Positions 25,419 to 34,927 of a stretch of 64,000 bases of DNA are shown here, one piece after another. The first letter of the stretch is position 1. Each line of letters begins with the position of its first letter. A model generated the notes under the pieces. The model was given only the letters and a program-made list of their open reading frames with translations, was not told the origin of the DNA and made no database searches. The translations under genes and the position numbers were made by a program. Source of the stretch: Terriglobales bacterium (lineage in GTDB: Bacteria > Acidobacteriota > Terriglobia > Terriglobales > Acidobacteriaceae); contig DATMXP010000027.1 in the NCBI GenBank assembly GCA_035561515.1, positions 62,001-126,000 on the forward strand. Direction: 5' to 3'.

Positions 25419-26219
25419 TCAGGATATTCGCTTGATGGCGAGCACGCTCAGATCGTCGTTGAAGGTCGTCGTTTGCTCCCGTGCCTGGGCGGTCAGAGAA
25501 TTCACGATTGCCGACGCCGTGTCGCCGGCCGTGTATTTGAGGTGATTGACCACCCGGTCAGGGCGAAGTTCGAAGTCCTTCCCGTTGTGGATCTCGATGA
25601 CTCCATCGGATACCGCCATGAGGGTTTCATCGGGGTGCAACTCGATGGTGCTCGAATGGTACGTCGAATCGGGGAGCGCCCCGACGATTGGACCTCCGCA
25701 GTCGAGTGTTTTGACGGTGCCGTCAGCCCGGAGCAGGAAGGCTGCGGGACAACCGCCGCACGAGTAGCTGACACGGGAGTCGCCGGGGTGGAGCCTTGCC
25801 ATGAACATCGCGGTTAGCGGCACGCCTATGAGCGAGCGGTGCATTTCACTATTCAGCCGGTCCATGATTTCCCACAGTTCGCCGCCCCGTTCGCAGGCAC
25901 GCCGGACGAGGTCCACGACGAGGGTCAACCACATCGCCGCCGAGAGGCCCTTGCCCATGAGGTCTCCCAAGACTAGGTAATGGAGGCCATCGTGCTCGAA
26001 GGTGACGACGAAATCGCCCGAGACATAGCGCGCGGGGACCACCGAGTTAGCGACCTCGAATGGTCCGATCCGCTGCGAAGCAGGTGCGCAGAGCGCGTCG
26101 CGGACCTGATTGGCGCCGAGCACCGCTCCCATAGCCTCTAACGACGCTGGAATAGGGCAGGAAGCTGCTGGGTTGTGACGAGATTTACTTTTCGAGATAC
26201 GTCCGACTGCTGTTTCCAT
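25419..26219 (-). CDS. SpoIIE/RsbU-type PP2C serine phosphatase
   Basis: A 266-residue soluble protein whose whole length from about residue 40 is a SpoIIE-type phosphatase. Metal-binding motifs are SGDFVVTF, LGDLMGKGLSAAMW, VSDGVIE and the final FNDDLSVLAIK. Such enzymes dephosphorylate anti-sigma-factor antagonists in partner-switching pathways. No sensor domain is attached, and no anti-sigma or antagonist gene is adjacent, so its partner lies elsewhere. The start ending at 26219 is chosen because GAGGGAC precedes it; other in-frame ATGs lie upstream at 26243 and beyond. Confidence 0.88.
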   Translation of the reverse strand: METAVGRISKSKSRHNPAASCPIPASLEAMGAVLGANQVRDALCAPASQRIGPFEVANSVVPARYVSGDFVVTFEHDGLHYLVLGDLMGKGLSAAMWLTLVVDLVRRACERGGELWEIMDRLNSEMHRSLIGVPLTAMFMARLHPGDSRVSYSCGGCPAAFLLRADGTVKTLDCGGPIVGALPDSTYHSSTIELHPDETLMAVSDGVIEIHNGKDFELRPDRVVNHLKYTAGDTASAIVNSLTAQAREQTTTFNDDLSVLAIKRIS

Positions 26220-26385
26220 GCGTCCCTCGCGATACGCAGCCATTGAACCGCGAAGTGAGGGTCTGAATCCTTGAGAGAACCTTAATTTGGGCTGAAATTT
26301 TTCCTGAAAACGCGTGCGGATCTTGGCCGGGTGTGCTGAAGCGTTCCCGGTGGATAACGTGCACACCAACGCAGTCGTTTTCCAT

Positions 26386-26414
26386 TTGAGTTATCGTTTT
26401 CCGAATTGTAGGAT
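26386..26414 (+). promoter_or_regulatory. Candidate promoter of the SpoIID-like gene
   Basis: TTGAGT (26386-26391) and TAGGAT (26409-26414) are spaced by 17 bases, 39 bases upstream of the start codon. Each hexamer matches the sigma-70 consensus at four positions. Confidence 0.4.
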
Positions 26415-26452
26415 GTGGCGGCTTCCACATCTGTGGAACGAGGGGCTTTGCT

Positions 26453-28324
26453 ATGAACCGTTTCCGTAAGTCTGCAGTTGGTGTATTAGTCCTCCTGACA
26501 TTACTGCTCGTGAGCTTGAACCTGCTGGCGCAGGCACAACCGGAGCAGGGACAGACCGAAGAAGAATGGATCCAGATGAAGGCCGAGCAGGGCGATTCGC
26601 ATGCTTCCGGTATGCGTCCGGAACTGGGGCCCGTGATTCTCGGCAACCCGACACAGGCAGTTGTAGTTTTGCGCGTAGGACTCTACGCCTCGACTTTCAA
26701 TGCAAACGGCACTCTTAACACTGAATATGCATCTCTCAACCATACTTTTGCCGACATCAGCAACACCGCCGGCGATGTGCATGTGCTCGACGAAGCGACG
26801 GGCAAGCAGATCATCGCAATCACGGCCGGACAGATTGTGCGGGTGTCGTTTGATTCCACGCTAAACGCGTACCAAGTTGCCGTGGATGGCAATTCGCTCG
26901 GCGACTTCGCTGGTCCGATCTTTTTCAAACCGAGCGACTCCACGAACATGTTCCGGGTGGAAAGCATCCGGCGCAGCTTCAGTGGCGTAAAGGTTCCTTT
27001 GTATCGTGGCGCCATCGAGATCTCGCGCGGCAGATCGACCGCGGCGAACCGCGTGAACGTGGTCAACTTCGTTTCCCTGGAAGATTATGTTCCGGGCGTG
27101 GTGGTGAATGAATCGATTTCGTCGTTCGGGATCGAGGCGCTGAAGGCGCAGGCTGTCGCGGCGCGCGGATATGCCGCCGGCAACATCGGCAACTACATCA
27201 ATCGCGGATATCCATTCGACATCGTGGACTCCAGTTCGTCGCAGGTTTATCGCGGCGTGATCTCGGAGCACGTGAAGGCCGTTCAGGCTTCACAGGAGAC
27301 GAGCGGACTGGTTGCGTCCTACCAGGGCAAGATCATCAGCGCGATGTATTCGTCGTCGATGGGCGGACACACCGACAGCTACGAATGGAGCTTCAACAGC
27401 CCCTCTTCGCAGTTGCCCGGCACGCAAATACTGCCGTACCTGCATTACATCTATGACGGCGACGGCACGCCTCCAGACTTCAGCACGGAGGAAGGTGTGG
27501 CGGCATTCTGGACTGCGAATCCGGTGCCGACGATCTACGACGATTGCATCCGGATCGGCAACAGCTTCTCGCGCTGGAAGATTAGGCTGACGGCAGCGGA
27601 CATCAAGGCGCGGTTCACGTCGATGGCCTCGCGCATCGTGGTGGTCTCGGGCGATACCAGCGGTACGATCCAGGATGTTGCGGTCACGTTGCGTATGCCA
27701 TCCGGACGGGCGGCGATCGTGCGGATTACGCTCACGTCGGGCGTGGTGGAAGTACGCGGATGGGACAACCTGCGCAATGTGCTCGGACGTACGGCTGTAG
27801 CCGGAACACCGCGCGCGTGCGGTACCTCGACGATCGCAAACAACTTCACGCTTAATAACCCAAGCGTTATCGAGCAGGTGAAGAAACTCGACGGCACGCT
27901 GGACTACATCTTCTCCTACGGTGGGGGATGGGGGCACAACGTAGGCATGAGCCAGTACGGTTCCAATGGCCGTGCCAAGGCGGGCCAGACTTTCCAGCAG
28001 ATCCTGAAGGCGTACTACACGGGCGTGGACATCGGATCGCATCCGATCGACATCGGCCGCAACCCGGGCTCGGGCGTGCCGACGTTGCGCCAGAGCTTCT
28101 ACGCTCCGAACGCCATTGGCAGACTGGTGATCCGACCGACTGACCTGAAGGGCCTTCGCGTACACATCAACGCACTGTACGACCTGTCGTTTACGGCCGA
28201 CGATCTGGCGACCGATGAACTCAGCGTCGACATCACGCCGTACCTGGTTCAGGGCATGAATACGGTGCAGTACAACCCGGTGGGACGCGACGGGAAAGCA
28301 ACCGTGATGGTGGAAGTGGATTAG
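26453..28324 (+). CDS. SpoIID/LytB-domain protein (putative peptidoglycan lytic transglycosylase)
   Basis: A 623-residue exported protein with signal peptide (VLVLLTLLLVSLNLLAQAQ). The central SpoIID domain (residues about 165-470) reads RVNVVNFVSLEDYVPGVVVNES, IEALKAQAVAARGYA, and later YSSSMGGHT and GGGWGHNVGMSQYG. SpoIID-type enzymes cleave glycan strands lacking stem peptides; the Glu in VVNES is a likely catalytic acid. The C-terminus (about 520-623) is a separate beta-rich domain. Many bacteria that do not sporulate carry such proteins, so sporulation is not implied. Confidence 0.88.
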   Translation: MNRFRKSAVGVLVLLTLLLVSLNLLAQAQPEQGQTEEEWIQMKAEQGDSHASGMRPELGPVILGNPTQAVVVLRVGLYASTFNANGTLNTEYASLNHTFADISNTAGDVHVLDEATGKQIIAITAGQIVRVSFDSTLNAYQVAVDGNSLGDFAGPIFFKPSDSTNMFRVESIRRSFSGVKVPLYRGAIEISRGRSTAANRVNVVNFVSLEDYVPGVVVNESISSFGIEALKAQAVAARGYAAGNIGNYINRGYPFDIVDSSSSQVYRGVISEHVKAVQASQETSGLVASYQGKIISAMYSSSMGGHTDSYEWSFNSPSSQLPGTQILPYLHYIYDGDGTPPDFSTEEGVAAFWTANPVPTIYDDCIRIGNSFSRWKIRLTAADIKARFTSMASRIVVVSGDTSGTIQDVAVTLRMPSGRAAIVRITLTSGVVEVRGWDNLRNVLGRTAVAGTPRACGTSTIANNFTLNNPSVIEQVKKLDGTLDYIFSYGGGWGHNVGMSQYGSNGRAKAGQTFQQILKAYYTGVDIGSHPIDIGRNPGSGVPTLRQSFYAPNAIGRLVIRPTDLKGLRVHINALYDLSFTADDLATDELSVDITPYLVQGMNTVQYNPVGRDGKATVMVEVD

Positions 28325-28357
28325 CGGTTCAGCCACACCATCGAAAAGAAATAAGAA

Positions 28358-28396
28358 GGGCCCGTCTCAAGAGTACGAGACGGGCCCAAGTTTTTT
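28358..28396 (+). terminator. Strong terminator after the SpoIID-like gene
   Basis: GGGCCCGTCTC and GAGACGGGCCC form an 11-base perfect stem with an 8-base loop, followed by AAG and six T. Confidence 0.9.
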
Positions 28397-28416
28397 GGTA
28401 CGGCTTCAGCCGATGC

Positions 28417-29586
28417 TTACAGCTCTCGCAGGGCGACGGAGATTGTCTGTCGGGCGGCCCTCATGGCGGGAGGTACGCCGCCGATCAGGCCCATCATCAG
28501 CGAGAAGACGATTCCGCCCAAAAGCAGTGCCGGCGTGATTTTGAAAGCGAAGGCCAGATGAGAGAACGTCTGCCAGTTCATGGCCCCGGTGGTGAGTCCG
28601 TTGAGCGGTAGCACGGCGATGCATCCGAGTGCGCCTCCGATGAAGGCGATGCACAACGACTCGAAGACAAACGAGGTGACGACCGAACCTGAACCGAACC
28701 CAAGAGCGCGCATGGTGGCGATTTCTCTCGCGCGTTCCGAAACGGCCGAGTACATGGTGTTCAGTGCGCCGAAGACTGCGCCGATGCCCATGACGGCTGC
28801 GATGATCGCACCCAATACAGTGATGAGCGTGGTCAACTGCCGCGACTGCTTTTCGTAATATTCGATCTCGCGGTCAACCTGAACGGTGAGGCGCGGGTCG
28901 GCGGTGAGGGCGTCTTTGAACGCGTTGAAGGCGTCCGGGGAAGTCAACTTCACGGTCGCCGACTGGAAGATATTCTGCGGCCGCTTGTAGACCTGGTTGA
29001 GAACGTTGGTGTCGCACCAGACCTCGGAATCGAAAGCGCTGCCGCCGGCGTCGAAAATGCCGACTACGGTCCAGGTGCCTCCGCCGAATTTGATGGTGCT
29101 GCCCAGATCCAGATTGGAATAGCTGCGGTTGGCGTTCTTGCCGACGATGAGCTCGTTGAGTCCCGGCTGGAAGAAGCGTCCCTGGATCATCTTCACCGAT
29201 TCGCGGACCTGAAGCACGACGGGCGAAACGCCCCGCACCTGCACGTTGGCGTCGGTACCACTGGATTTCAAGGGGAATGCCGCCACGACGACGACCTCGG
29301 GGCTGACGAGCACGCCTTGAGGACCTCGCTTGATCCCGGTTGCATCTTCGACCACGCGAATCTGGTCGACGGTGATGGCGCTCTCCATTTCGGAGGTTGC
29401 GCCGGCGCGGCGAATGATGGCGTTATCGCGGGATCCGGAGGACACCAATGTTGCCTTGAATCCACGCGCGAGAGAAAGCATGGCGACGAAGACGCCCACG
29501 GATCCGGCGATGCCGAGGATTGCCACGACGGTAGATGCCCAGCGTACTTTGAGGCTGCGAATGTTGTAGCTCAGTGGAATCGCCAT
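28417..29586 (-). CDS. ABC transporter permease (FtsX/MacB type), second permease
   Basis: A 389-residue permease with an N-terminal helix, a periplasmic MacB-like core (about residues 45-240) and three C-terminal helices of the FtsX domain (LTTLITVLGAIIAAVMGIGA, SAVSERAREIATMRALGF). It shares one base with the stop of the preceding permease gene, so the two are coupled. Together with the ATPase and the HlyD adaptor it forms a four-gene export system of the MacAB or LolCDE class. The substrate is unknown. Confidence 0.9.
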   Translation of the reverse strand: MAIPLSYNIRSLKVRWASTVVAILGIAGSVGVFVAMLSLARGFKATLVSSGSRDNAIIRRAGATSEMESAITVDQIRVVEDATGIKRGPQGVLVSPEVVVVAAFPLKSSGTDANVQVRGVSPVVLQVRESVKMIQGRFFQPGLNELIVGKNANRSYSNLDLGSTIKFGGGTWTVVGIFDAGGSAFDSEVWCDTNVLNQVYKRPQNIFQSATVKLTSPDAFNAFKDALTADPRLTVQVDREIEYYEKQSRQLTTLITVLGAIIAAVMGIGAVFGALNTMYSAVSERAREIATMRALGFGSGSVVTSFVFESLCIAFIGGALGCIAVLPLNGLTTGAMNWQTFSHLAFAFKITPALLLGGIVFSLMMGLIGGVPPAMRAARQTISVALREL

Positions 29587-30725
29587 CAGACCCTCCTCAG
29601 GGCTTCAACAACGCGGAGCCGCATCGCGGTGGTGGCTGGAATAATTGCGGCCAAAATTCCTACGCCGATGGCCAGAATCGCGCCAATGGTGACTGCTGGA
29701 GGCGAGAGGTAGAAGATCGGCATCATGCCGCGGGTGGGATCACCGCCCAGGGTCATCAGCTTCGCGAGTCCGAGGCCCAGCGCGCCACCGAGAACGGCCA
29801 CGAACAACGACTCGGCGATCACGAGGAAGAGGACGAACTTGTCAGAGAATCCAATAGCTTTCAGTACGGCAAGTTCGCGGATCCGTTCGCGAACGGCGAT
29901 GGCCATGGTGTTGCCGGTGACCAGCAACAGGGTGAAGAAGACAACGGCGCCGATGGTGTTAATGAGGAACTGAATGTTACCCATCTGCTTGACCCACGAG
30001 GCGGCGAAGGCTTTTTCGGTGTCGGTTTTCGTCTCCCAGGGGGAATTGGCAAAGGTGTCGTCGATCGCTTTCACGACATTCACAGACTCGCCAGGATCTT
30101 CCACGCGGATGGTGTACCAGCCGACGAAGCCCTTCTGGAATGGCTTGCGTTCCTCGAAGTAGTCCCAACGAAACCACAACTGGCTGGTATCGTCCTGCGC
30201 GCGCTTGCCCTCGTAGATGGCACGGATGTTGAAGTCCCACGTGCCCGGGAAGATAGTGCCCTTGATCGGAATACGATCCCCCACCTTCCAACCGAAGCGC
30301 TCGGCCAACTGCTTGCCGACCACGGCACCCTCGCGGTCTTCCATGAAGGCTTGCTTCTGGTCGGGAGGGATTACGAACTCGGGGTACATTTCAAAGTAGG
30401 TGTCTTTGTCGATGGCGAAGTTCGCGAAGAAGTTTCGTTCGTCCTGGTAAATACCACCGAACCAGTTCGCGTAGGTGACGGCCTTGACGCCCTTGATCCG
30501 CAACAGCCTTTCTTTGTACGACAGAGGCAATGGCTGGATGATGGACGTTTTGTTGATGGTGACCAACCGGTCGGCACCAGCGACGTCGACACCGCCGACG
30601 AAGGCCGTTCTCACGACGGCCAGCAGTCCGAAGAGAAACATGGCAACGGTGAAGGAGCCGAGCGTCAGCAGGAGCCGCATCTTCTTGCGGAAGATGTTGG
30701 CGAAGATGATGTGACGGTACTTCAT
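29586..30725 (-). CDS. ABC transporter permease (FtsX/MacB type), first permease
   Basis: A 379-residue permease with the same layout as its neighbour: N-terminal helix (LLLTLGSFTVAMFLFGLLAV), periplasmic domain, and three C-terminal helices with AVRERIRELAVLKAIGF. The stop and start codons overlap by one base with both neighbours (30725 and 29586). Two distinct permeases with one ATPase suggest a heterodimeric transporter, closer in arrangement to LolCDE than to single-chain MacB. Confidence 0.9.
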   Translation of the reverse strand: MKYRHIIFANIFRKKMRLLLTLGSFTVAMFLFGLLAVVRTAFVGGVDVAGADRLVTINKTSIIQPLPLSYKERLLRIKGVKAVTYANWFGGIYQDERNFFANFAIDKDTYFEMYPEFVIPPDQKQAFMEDREGAVVGKQLAERFGWKVGDRIPIKGTIFPGTWDFNIRAIYEGKRAQDDTSQLWFRWDYFEERKPFQKGFVGWYTIRVEDPGESVNVVKAIDDTFANSPWETKTDTEKAFAASWVKQMGNIQFLINTIGAVVFFTLLLVTGNTMAIAVRERIRELAVLKAIGFSDKFVLFLVIAESLFVAVLGGALGLGLAKLMTLGGDPTRGMMPIFYLSPPAVTIGAILAIGVGILAAIIPATTAMRLRVVEALRRV

Positions 30726-31441
30726 TACGCCACCGTGGCTTTCTGGCCTTCGACGAGCACGCCTTTCTCGAGGTGCAACAGCACGTGAGCGCGTTGTGCA
30801 GCGAGCGGGTCATGCGTGACCATGAGGACGGTTTTACCGTAGTCGTTTACGAGGCGATCAAGAAGATCGAGGACTTCGTCGGCACTTTTGCGGTCAAGGT
30901 CGCCGGTGGGCTCGTCGCAAAGCAGGAAGGTGGGATCGGCGACGATCGCCCGGGCGATGCCGACGCGCTGTTCTTGTCCGCCTGAAAGCTGCCGCGGGTA
31001 GTGGTGCATGCGGTCGCCTAGTCCCACTACGCCCAACGCGGTTTCCACGTGCTTGCGACGCTGGTCTTTTGACAGCTTCGTCAGCAACAGCGGCAGTTCG
31101 ACGTTCTGGAACGCTGTGAGCACGGGGATAAGGTTGTACATCTGGAACACGAAACCGACGTGGCGCGAGCGCCATGCCGTCAGTTTCCGAGCCGACATGT
31201 GCGTAATCTCATCACCCGCAACTACGACCTTTCCGGCGGTCGGAACATCAAGCCCGCCGAGAAGGTTGAGCAGGGTTGTTTTGCCTGATCCACTCGGACC
31301 CATGAAGGCGATGAATTCGCCTTTCTGGACGTCGAGGTTCAGTCCCTGTAAAACATGGATCTCTTCGCTCCCGCGCTGATATTTTTTATCCAGACCGCGG
31401 ACAGAAATAAGACTTCCATCACCTTTGCCGTCTACTCGCAC
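30725..31441 (-). CDS. ABC transporter ATP-binding protein (LolD/MacB type)
   Basis: A 238-residue ATPase with Walker [11 protein letters not shown]-loop region ([10 protein letters not shown]), signature [14 protein letters not shown], Walker [12 protein letters not shown] and the switch His (MVTHD). It belongs to the MacB/LolD group that drives mechanotransmission-type permeases encoded downstream. It lies 43 bases from the HlyD adaptor gene, all on the minus strand. The start GTG or ATG region at 31441 fits MRVDGKGDG. Confidence 0.94.
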   Translation of the reverse strand: MRVDGKGDGSLISVRGLDKKYQRGSEEIHVLQGLNLDVQKGEFIAFMGPSGSGKTTLLNLLGGLDVPTAGKVVVAGDEITHMSARKLTAWRSRHVGFVFQMYNLIPVLTAFQNVELPLLLTKLSKDQRRKHVETALGVVGLGDRMHHYPRQLSGGQEQRVGIARAIVADPTFLLCDEPTGDLDRKSADEVLDLLDRLVNDYGKTVLMVTHDPLAAQRAHVLLHLEKGVLVEGQKATVA

Positions 31442-31484
31442 GTGAACTCCTTATAGTTGTTCGCTGAAGCGCAACGAGAAGTCG

Positions 31485-32702
31485 CTATCTTTTTAGTTGC
31501 GCCTTTGCGCCATCCTTCAGATTTTCGAAACCGGCAATCACAACCTGGTCCCCGGCGTTAACCCCGGCCAGGACCTCCTGATCGCTACCGCGTACGCCGC
31601 CAACTTTCACCGCACGCCGTTCCACCTTATCGTCCTTGTAGAGCCAGACAATGGGCGACCCATTCTCCTGCCGGACCGCGTTCTTGGGGACGGTGACAAT
31701 GGTGGCTTGGCTCGTCGGCTCTTCGTCGCCGAGGAAGGTGACTTTCACTCCCATGTCCGGAAGAATGCGGGGATCAAGTTTGTCGAAAGTGATGCGCACC
31801 TTGACGGTGGCTTTCTGTCGGTCGGCGGTGGGGATTACGGTGCGAACCTTCGCCGGGATTTGCCAGTCCGGGTACGCGTCTAAAACTGCGGTGACCGGCA
31901 TGCCGGTTTTTACGCGCGCAATATAGGACTCGTTTACGTCGACCTCAACTTCCAGCGAATTCATGTCGACGATGGTGGCAATGCCGGTACGTGTGAATCC
32001 GCCGCCGGCGGATACGGGCGACACCATCTCTCCTTTTTGAGCATCTTTCGAAACCACAATGCCGGCGAAGGGCGCATGGATGGTGCAGTTTTCGACATCC
32101 TGTTGCGCCATGGCGACGCGTGCTTCGGCGGCCTTCACCTGTACCTCGGTCTGGGCGATACGGGCCTTGAGGCTTTCCACGCGGGTGGTAGCTGCGTCGA
32201 GGGCCTGCTGGCTGAATACTCCGCCACTCTGCAAATCACGGGTACGCCGCAACTCGCGCTCAGCGTCGATCAGATTAACGCGCAGGTCCGCCAAGGAGGC
32301 GGTTGTGGCGTCACGGTCGGCGATAGCGGAAGCCAACCTGGTGCGCGCATCGGAATCGTCAAGAGTTGCAAGAAGCTGGCCCTCGTGTACACGCATACCT
32401 TCTTCCGCGAGCATCTGGGTGACGCGGCCGGTGACCTTTGCGGCTACGGTTGCGCGACGGCGTGGCGTGACGTATCCGCTGGCGTTCAAAAGAACCGATC
32501 GAGTGCCGCCGGTATTCTGTGCGCTCGCCACTTCCACTTCCGGGGTTTTCCCCTTCAGCGCGAACACCGCCCCGACCACAAGTACAAGAACGCCCACAGC
32601 AACCGCGAGCCAACGAGGCCAGCGTGCGCCCTAGCCTCCTCCGCGGTGGTGATCTTCGATCTTCAGGTGTGAAAGATCGGGCAGTGCAGTGCGCGAGCCC
32701 AT
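31485..32702 (-). CDS. HlyD/MacA-type periplasmic adaptor with an in-frame amber codon at position 24
   Basis: The main body (from GTG ending at 32597) is a membrane-fusion protein: one N-terminal helix (VGVLVLVVGAVFAL), a barrel-sandwich (lipoyl) hybrid domain (GRVTQMLAEEGMRVHEGQLLATLDDSDA), a coiled-coil hairpin, the returning lipoyl half (IHAPFAGIVVSKDAQKGE) and beta-barrel domains. The frame continues upstream to an ATG ending at 32702 with GGAGG at the right distance, but TAG interrupts it at 32631-32633 (codon 24). The 23 residues before it (MGSRTALPDLSHLKIEDHH and on) and the residues after it read like one protein. It is either a nonsense mutation, a sequence error, or translation begins at GTG 32597, which has no ribosome site. 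The ABC genes follow 43 bases later. Confidence 0.78.
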
Positions 32703-32916
32703 CCAGTCCTCCGGCCAGAAATTCTATACTTCTGTTCATCCCGTATAAACCAGTAACCATACCGGTTTTTTATCTCCGGCGGCAGCCGAAGGGACGTGTT
32801 GACAGGCTGGCGTGGCAACAAGGGGCAGGGGGCACTAAGGGCCGGCACGAATGCGCCCTGGAGGGTCGGGGTGATTTCTGACAAAACAGAGGCGATCCTG
32901 ATGTACATTGTCGGAA

Positions 32917-33309
32917 ATGTTGAAGGTCAGGAAGAGCAAGATTGAGGGAGTGGGACTGTTCACGGACGCTCCGATCAAGGCCAGAATGAAGGTGGGCGAG
33001 TATACAGGGGAGCGAATCTCGGTGCGCGAGGCACGCCGTCGCGCGAAGACGCGAGAACATATCGCGATCGTGGAACTCAGCGACAAAGAGGCGATCGACG
33101 AAAGCGTACCGGGAGGCGGACCGTTCCAGTACATCAATCATTCATGCAGTCCGAATGTGTTCATACGGATTGCCTATAACCGGGTGGAGTTTTACGCCAA
33201 GCGCGACATCGCAGCGGGCGAGGAAATGACGGTGGATTACGAGGTCTCCCACCACGACGGCGGGTTACGGTGCCAGTGCGGGGCTTCGGGGTGTCGCGAT
33301 TTCATTTAG
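32917..33309 (+). CDS. Small SET-domain protein
   Basis: A 130-residue protein that is almost entirely a SET domain: GVGLFT at the start, YINHSCSPNV (the pseudoknot motif that binds SAM), EEMTVDYEV with the catalytic Tyr, and a post-SET zinc motif CQCGASGCRDF. SET proteins methylate protein lysines. The start is uncertain: ATG 32917 is preferred, TTG 32908 is in frame. A SAM methyltransferase gene follows after 28 bases. Bacterial SET proteins of this size are often acquired from eukaryotes or shared widely by transfer; the target is unknown. Confidence 0.87.
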   Translation: MLKVRKSKIEGVGLFTDAPIKARMKVGEYTGERISVREARRRAKTREHIAIVELSDKEAIDESVPGGGPFQYINHSCSPNVFIRIAYNRVEFYAKRDIAAGEEMTVDYEVSHHDGGLRCQCGASGCRDFI

Positions 33310-33337
33310 GAGCAGCCCGATTTTCTTCGAGAAAAAT

Positions 33338-33919
33338 ATGGATTTGGAATCTATCGCCAAAGTGCTCGGAGCAAGGTTCGAGATCGTAGCGAAGGACGGG
33401 GCGCGCGCGTTGAAGCAGTTGGGCCTACCGGGGCAAGCAAAAATTCTAGATGTGGGCACGGGCAGCGGGAATTTTGCCATCTTCCTCGCTTCGGAGGGAT
33501 ACGAGGTCGTCACAGGCGAGCCGAGTACGGACACATCGCAGTACGCCCGAAGAGATTGGGCGTTGAATGCGGAGAAAGCCGGAGTTCGGGACAAGATCCG
33601 GTTTGAATCGTTTGACGCGAGCAGAATGCCGTTTGAGACGGAGTCGTTCGAGGCCGTCTGTTTCTTCGGCGTACTCCATCACATAGATGAAGATGTACGC
33701 GGCGACGTGTTCCGCGAGGCGCTGCGAGTCGTGAAGAAGAATGGTGCGGTTGTATTCTTTGAGCCACGCGAGGAAATGCTACATCTGGTTCGGGCGGACG
33801 ATCCGAGTCATCCGCCAGCGGCGAAGCCATCGGAGTACCTGCCTGACCCGAGCACTCGAGAAGAGCGAATCGAAGGGGACTTCATGAATATTCACATCTA
33901 CAGGAAATCGATGGATTAA
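33338..33919 (+). CDS. Class I SAM-dependent methyltransferase
   Basis: A 193-residue Rossmann-fold methyltransferase with SAM-binding motif LDVGTGSGNFA, motif II around FDASRMPF and the post-motif FFGVLHHIDEDV, then REALRVVKKNGAVVFFEP. It is of the UbiE/type-11 kind; the substrate cannot be told. It follows the SET gene in the same direction with a 28-base gap, so co-expression is likely. Confidence 0.88.
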   Translation: MDLESIAKVLGARFEIVAKDGARALKQLGLPGQAKILDVGTGSGNFAIFLASEGYEVVTGEPSTDTSQYARRDWALNAEKAGVRDKIRFESFDASRMPFETESFEAVCFFGVLHHIDEDVRGDVFREALRVVKKNGAVVFFEPREEMLHLVRADDPSHPPAAKPSEYLPDPSTREERIEGDFMNIHIYRKSMD

Positions 33920-33973
33920 GCCAGCGGCCGTTTCGAGATTCTCTCAATTCCTTTCCTCGGGTACTCTGTTCGC

Positions 33974-34927
33974 ATGAGACTTATATCGTTGCTTTTGGTG
34001 CTTTTATTGATGTCCTCGCTCGGGGCGGCTCAAACGAAGACGGTCGCCCTCACAATTGACGATCTTCCGTACGCCACGATGAAGGGCAACCCAGAAGATG
34101 TTGCGATTGCGCGGGGCGATATTGCGAAGATCCTGGCGGTCATCAAAGTCCATAAAGCGCCGATGGTGGCGTTCGTGAACGAGGCGAAGCTGCAAGTGCC
34201 GGGGCAGATTGATGCACGCGTGTCTCTGCTGGACCAGTGGCTGGATGGTGGCGTGGTTCTGGGAAACCACACGTACTCGCACATGAACATCAACAAGACT
34301 CCGCTGCCGGAGTTCGAAGCGGAAGTGATACGCGGAGAAGTGGTGACGCGGCGGTTGATGAAAGCGCGCGGGTTAGAACTGAAATACTTCCGGCATCCGT
34401 TCCTGAACACCGGAGCGACGGTGGAGGACAAGAACACGTTCGAAGCGTTCCTGAAGCGGCACGGGTACATCGTGGCGCCTGTGACGGTGGAGAACCACGA
34501 TTGGGCCTTCAACACGGCCTATCTGTACACGCTGGACCAGGGCGATATGGTGACGGCGAACAAGATCCTCGATGCGTATGTGGCGTACCAGGACGTGCAG
34601 ATCGATTACTACGAGGCGATGTCGCAGAAGTTGTTCGGGCGGAATATCGCGCACGTAATGCTGCTGCATTCGGACCGGCTGAATGCGCTGCGACTCGACG
34701 ATATTCTGAAAAAGTTTGAGGCGCGCGGGTACAAGTTCGTGATGCTGGAGGAGGCGCTGAAGGATCCGGCGTATCAGACGCCAGATAACTATGCCGGCCC
34801 GTACGGTTATCCGTGGCAGCACCGCTGGGCGATCACGCTGGGGAAAGATGCGGATTTCAAGGGTGCGCCCGATCCTCCGAAGTGGGTGCTGGAGATCTAT
34901 AACAAGGCGACAGCGGCGAAGTACTAG
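33974..34927 (+). CDS. Secreted polysaccharide deacetylase (NodB family)
   Basis: A 317-residue exported protein with signal peptide (LISLLLVLLLMSSLGAAQ). The CE4/NodB domain shows the catalytic Asp pair in LTIDDLP, the metal-binding HTYSHMNI, and FRHPFLN; the late motif LLHSDRLNAL fits the family. Such enzymes remove acetyl groups from peptidoglycan or other N-acetylated glycans. It converges on the AlkD-like gene: the two stop codons overlap in the palindrome CTAG at 34924-34927. Confidence 0.9.
   Translation: MRLISLLLVLLLMSSLGAAQTKTVALTIDDLPYATMKGNPEDVAIARGDIAKILAVIKVHKAPMVAFVNEAKLQVPGQIDARVSLLDQWLDGGVVLGNHTYSHMNINKTPLPEFEAEVIRGEVVTRRLMKARGLELKYFRHPFLNTGATVEDKNTFEAFLKRHGYIVAPVTVENHDWAFNTAYLYTLDQGDMVTANKILDAYVAYQDVQIDYYEAMSQKLFGRNIAHVMLLHSDRLNALRLDDILKKFEARGYKFVMLEEALKDPAYQTPDNYAGPYGYPWQHRWAITLGKDADFKGAPDPPKWVLEIYNKATAAKY

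Noticed and set aside
27290..28336. 348-codon open frame on the - strand
   Set aside because: Antisense to the SpoIID-like gene, with Arg/His-rich low-complexity translation and no ribosome site.
29574..30788. 404-codon open frame on the + strand
   Set aside because: It lies wholly antisense to an ABC permease gene with clear family motifs; the long frame is a codon-bias shadow.
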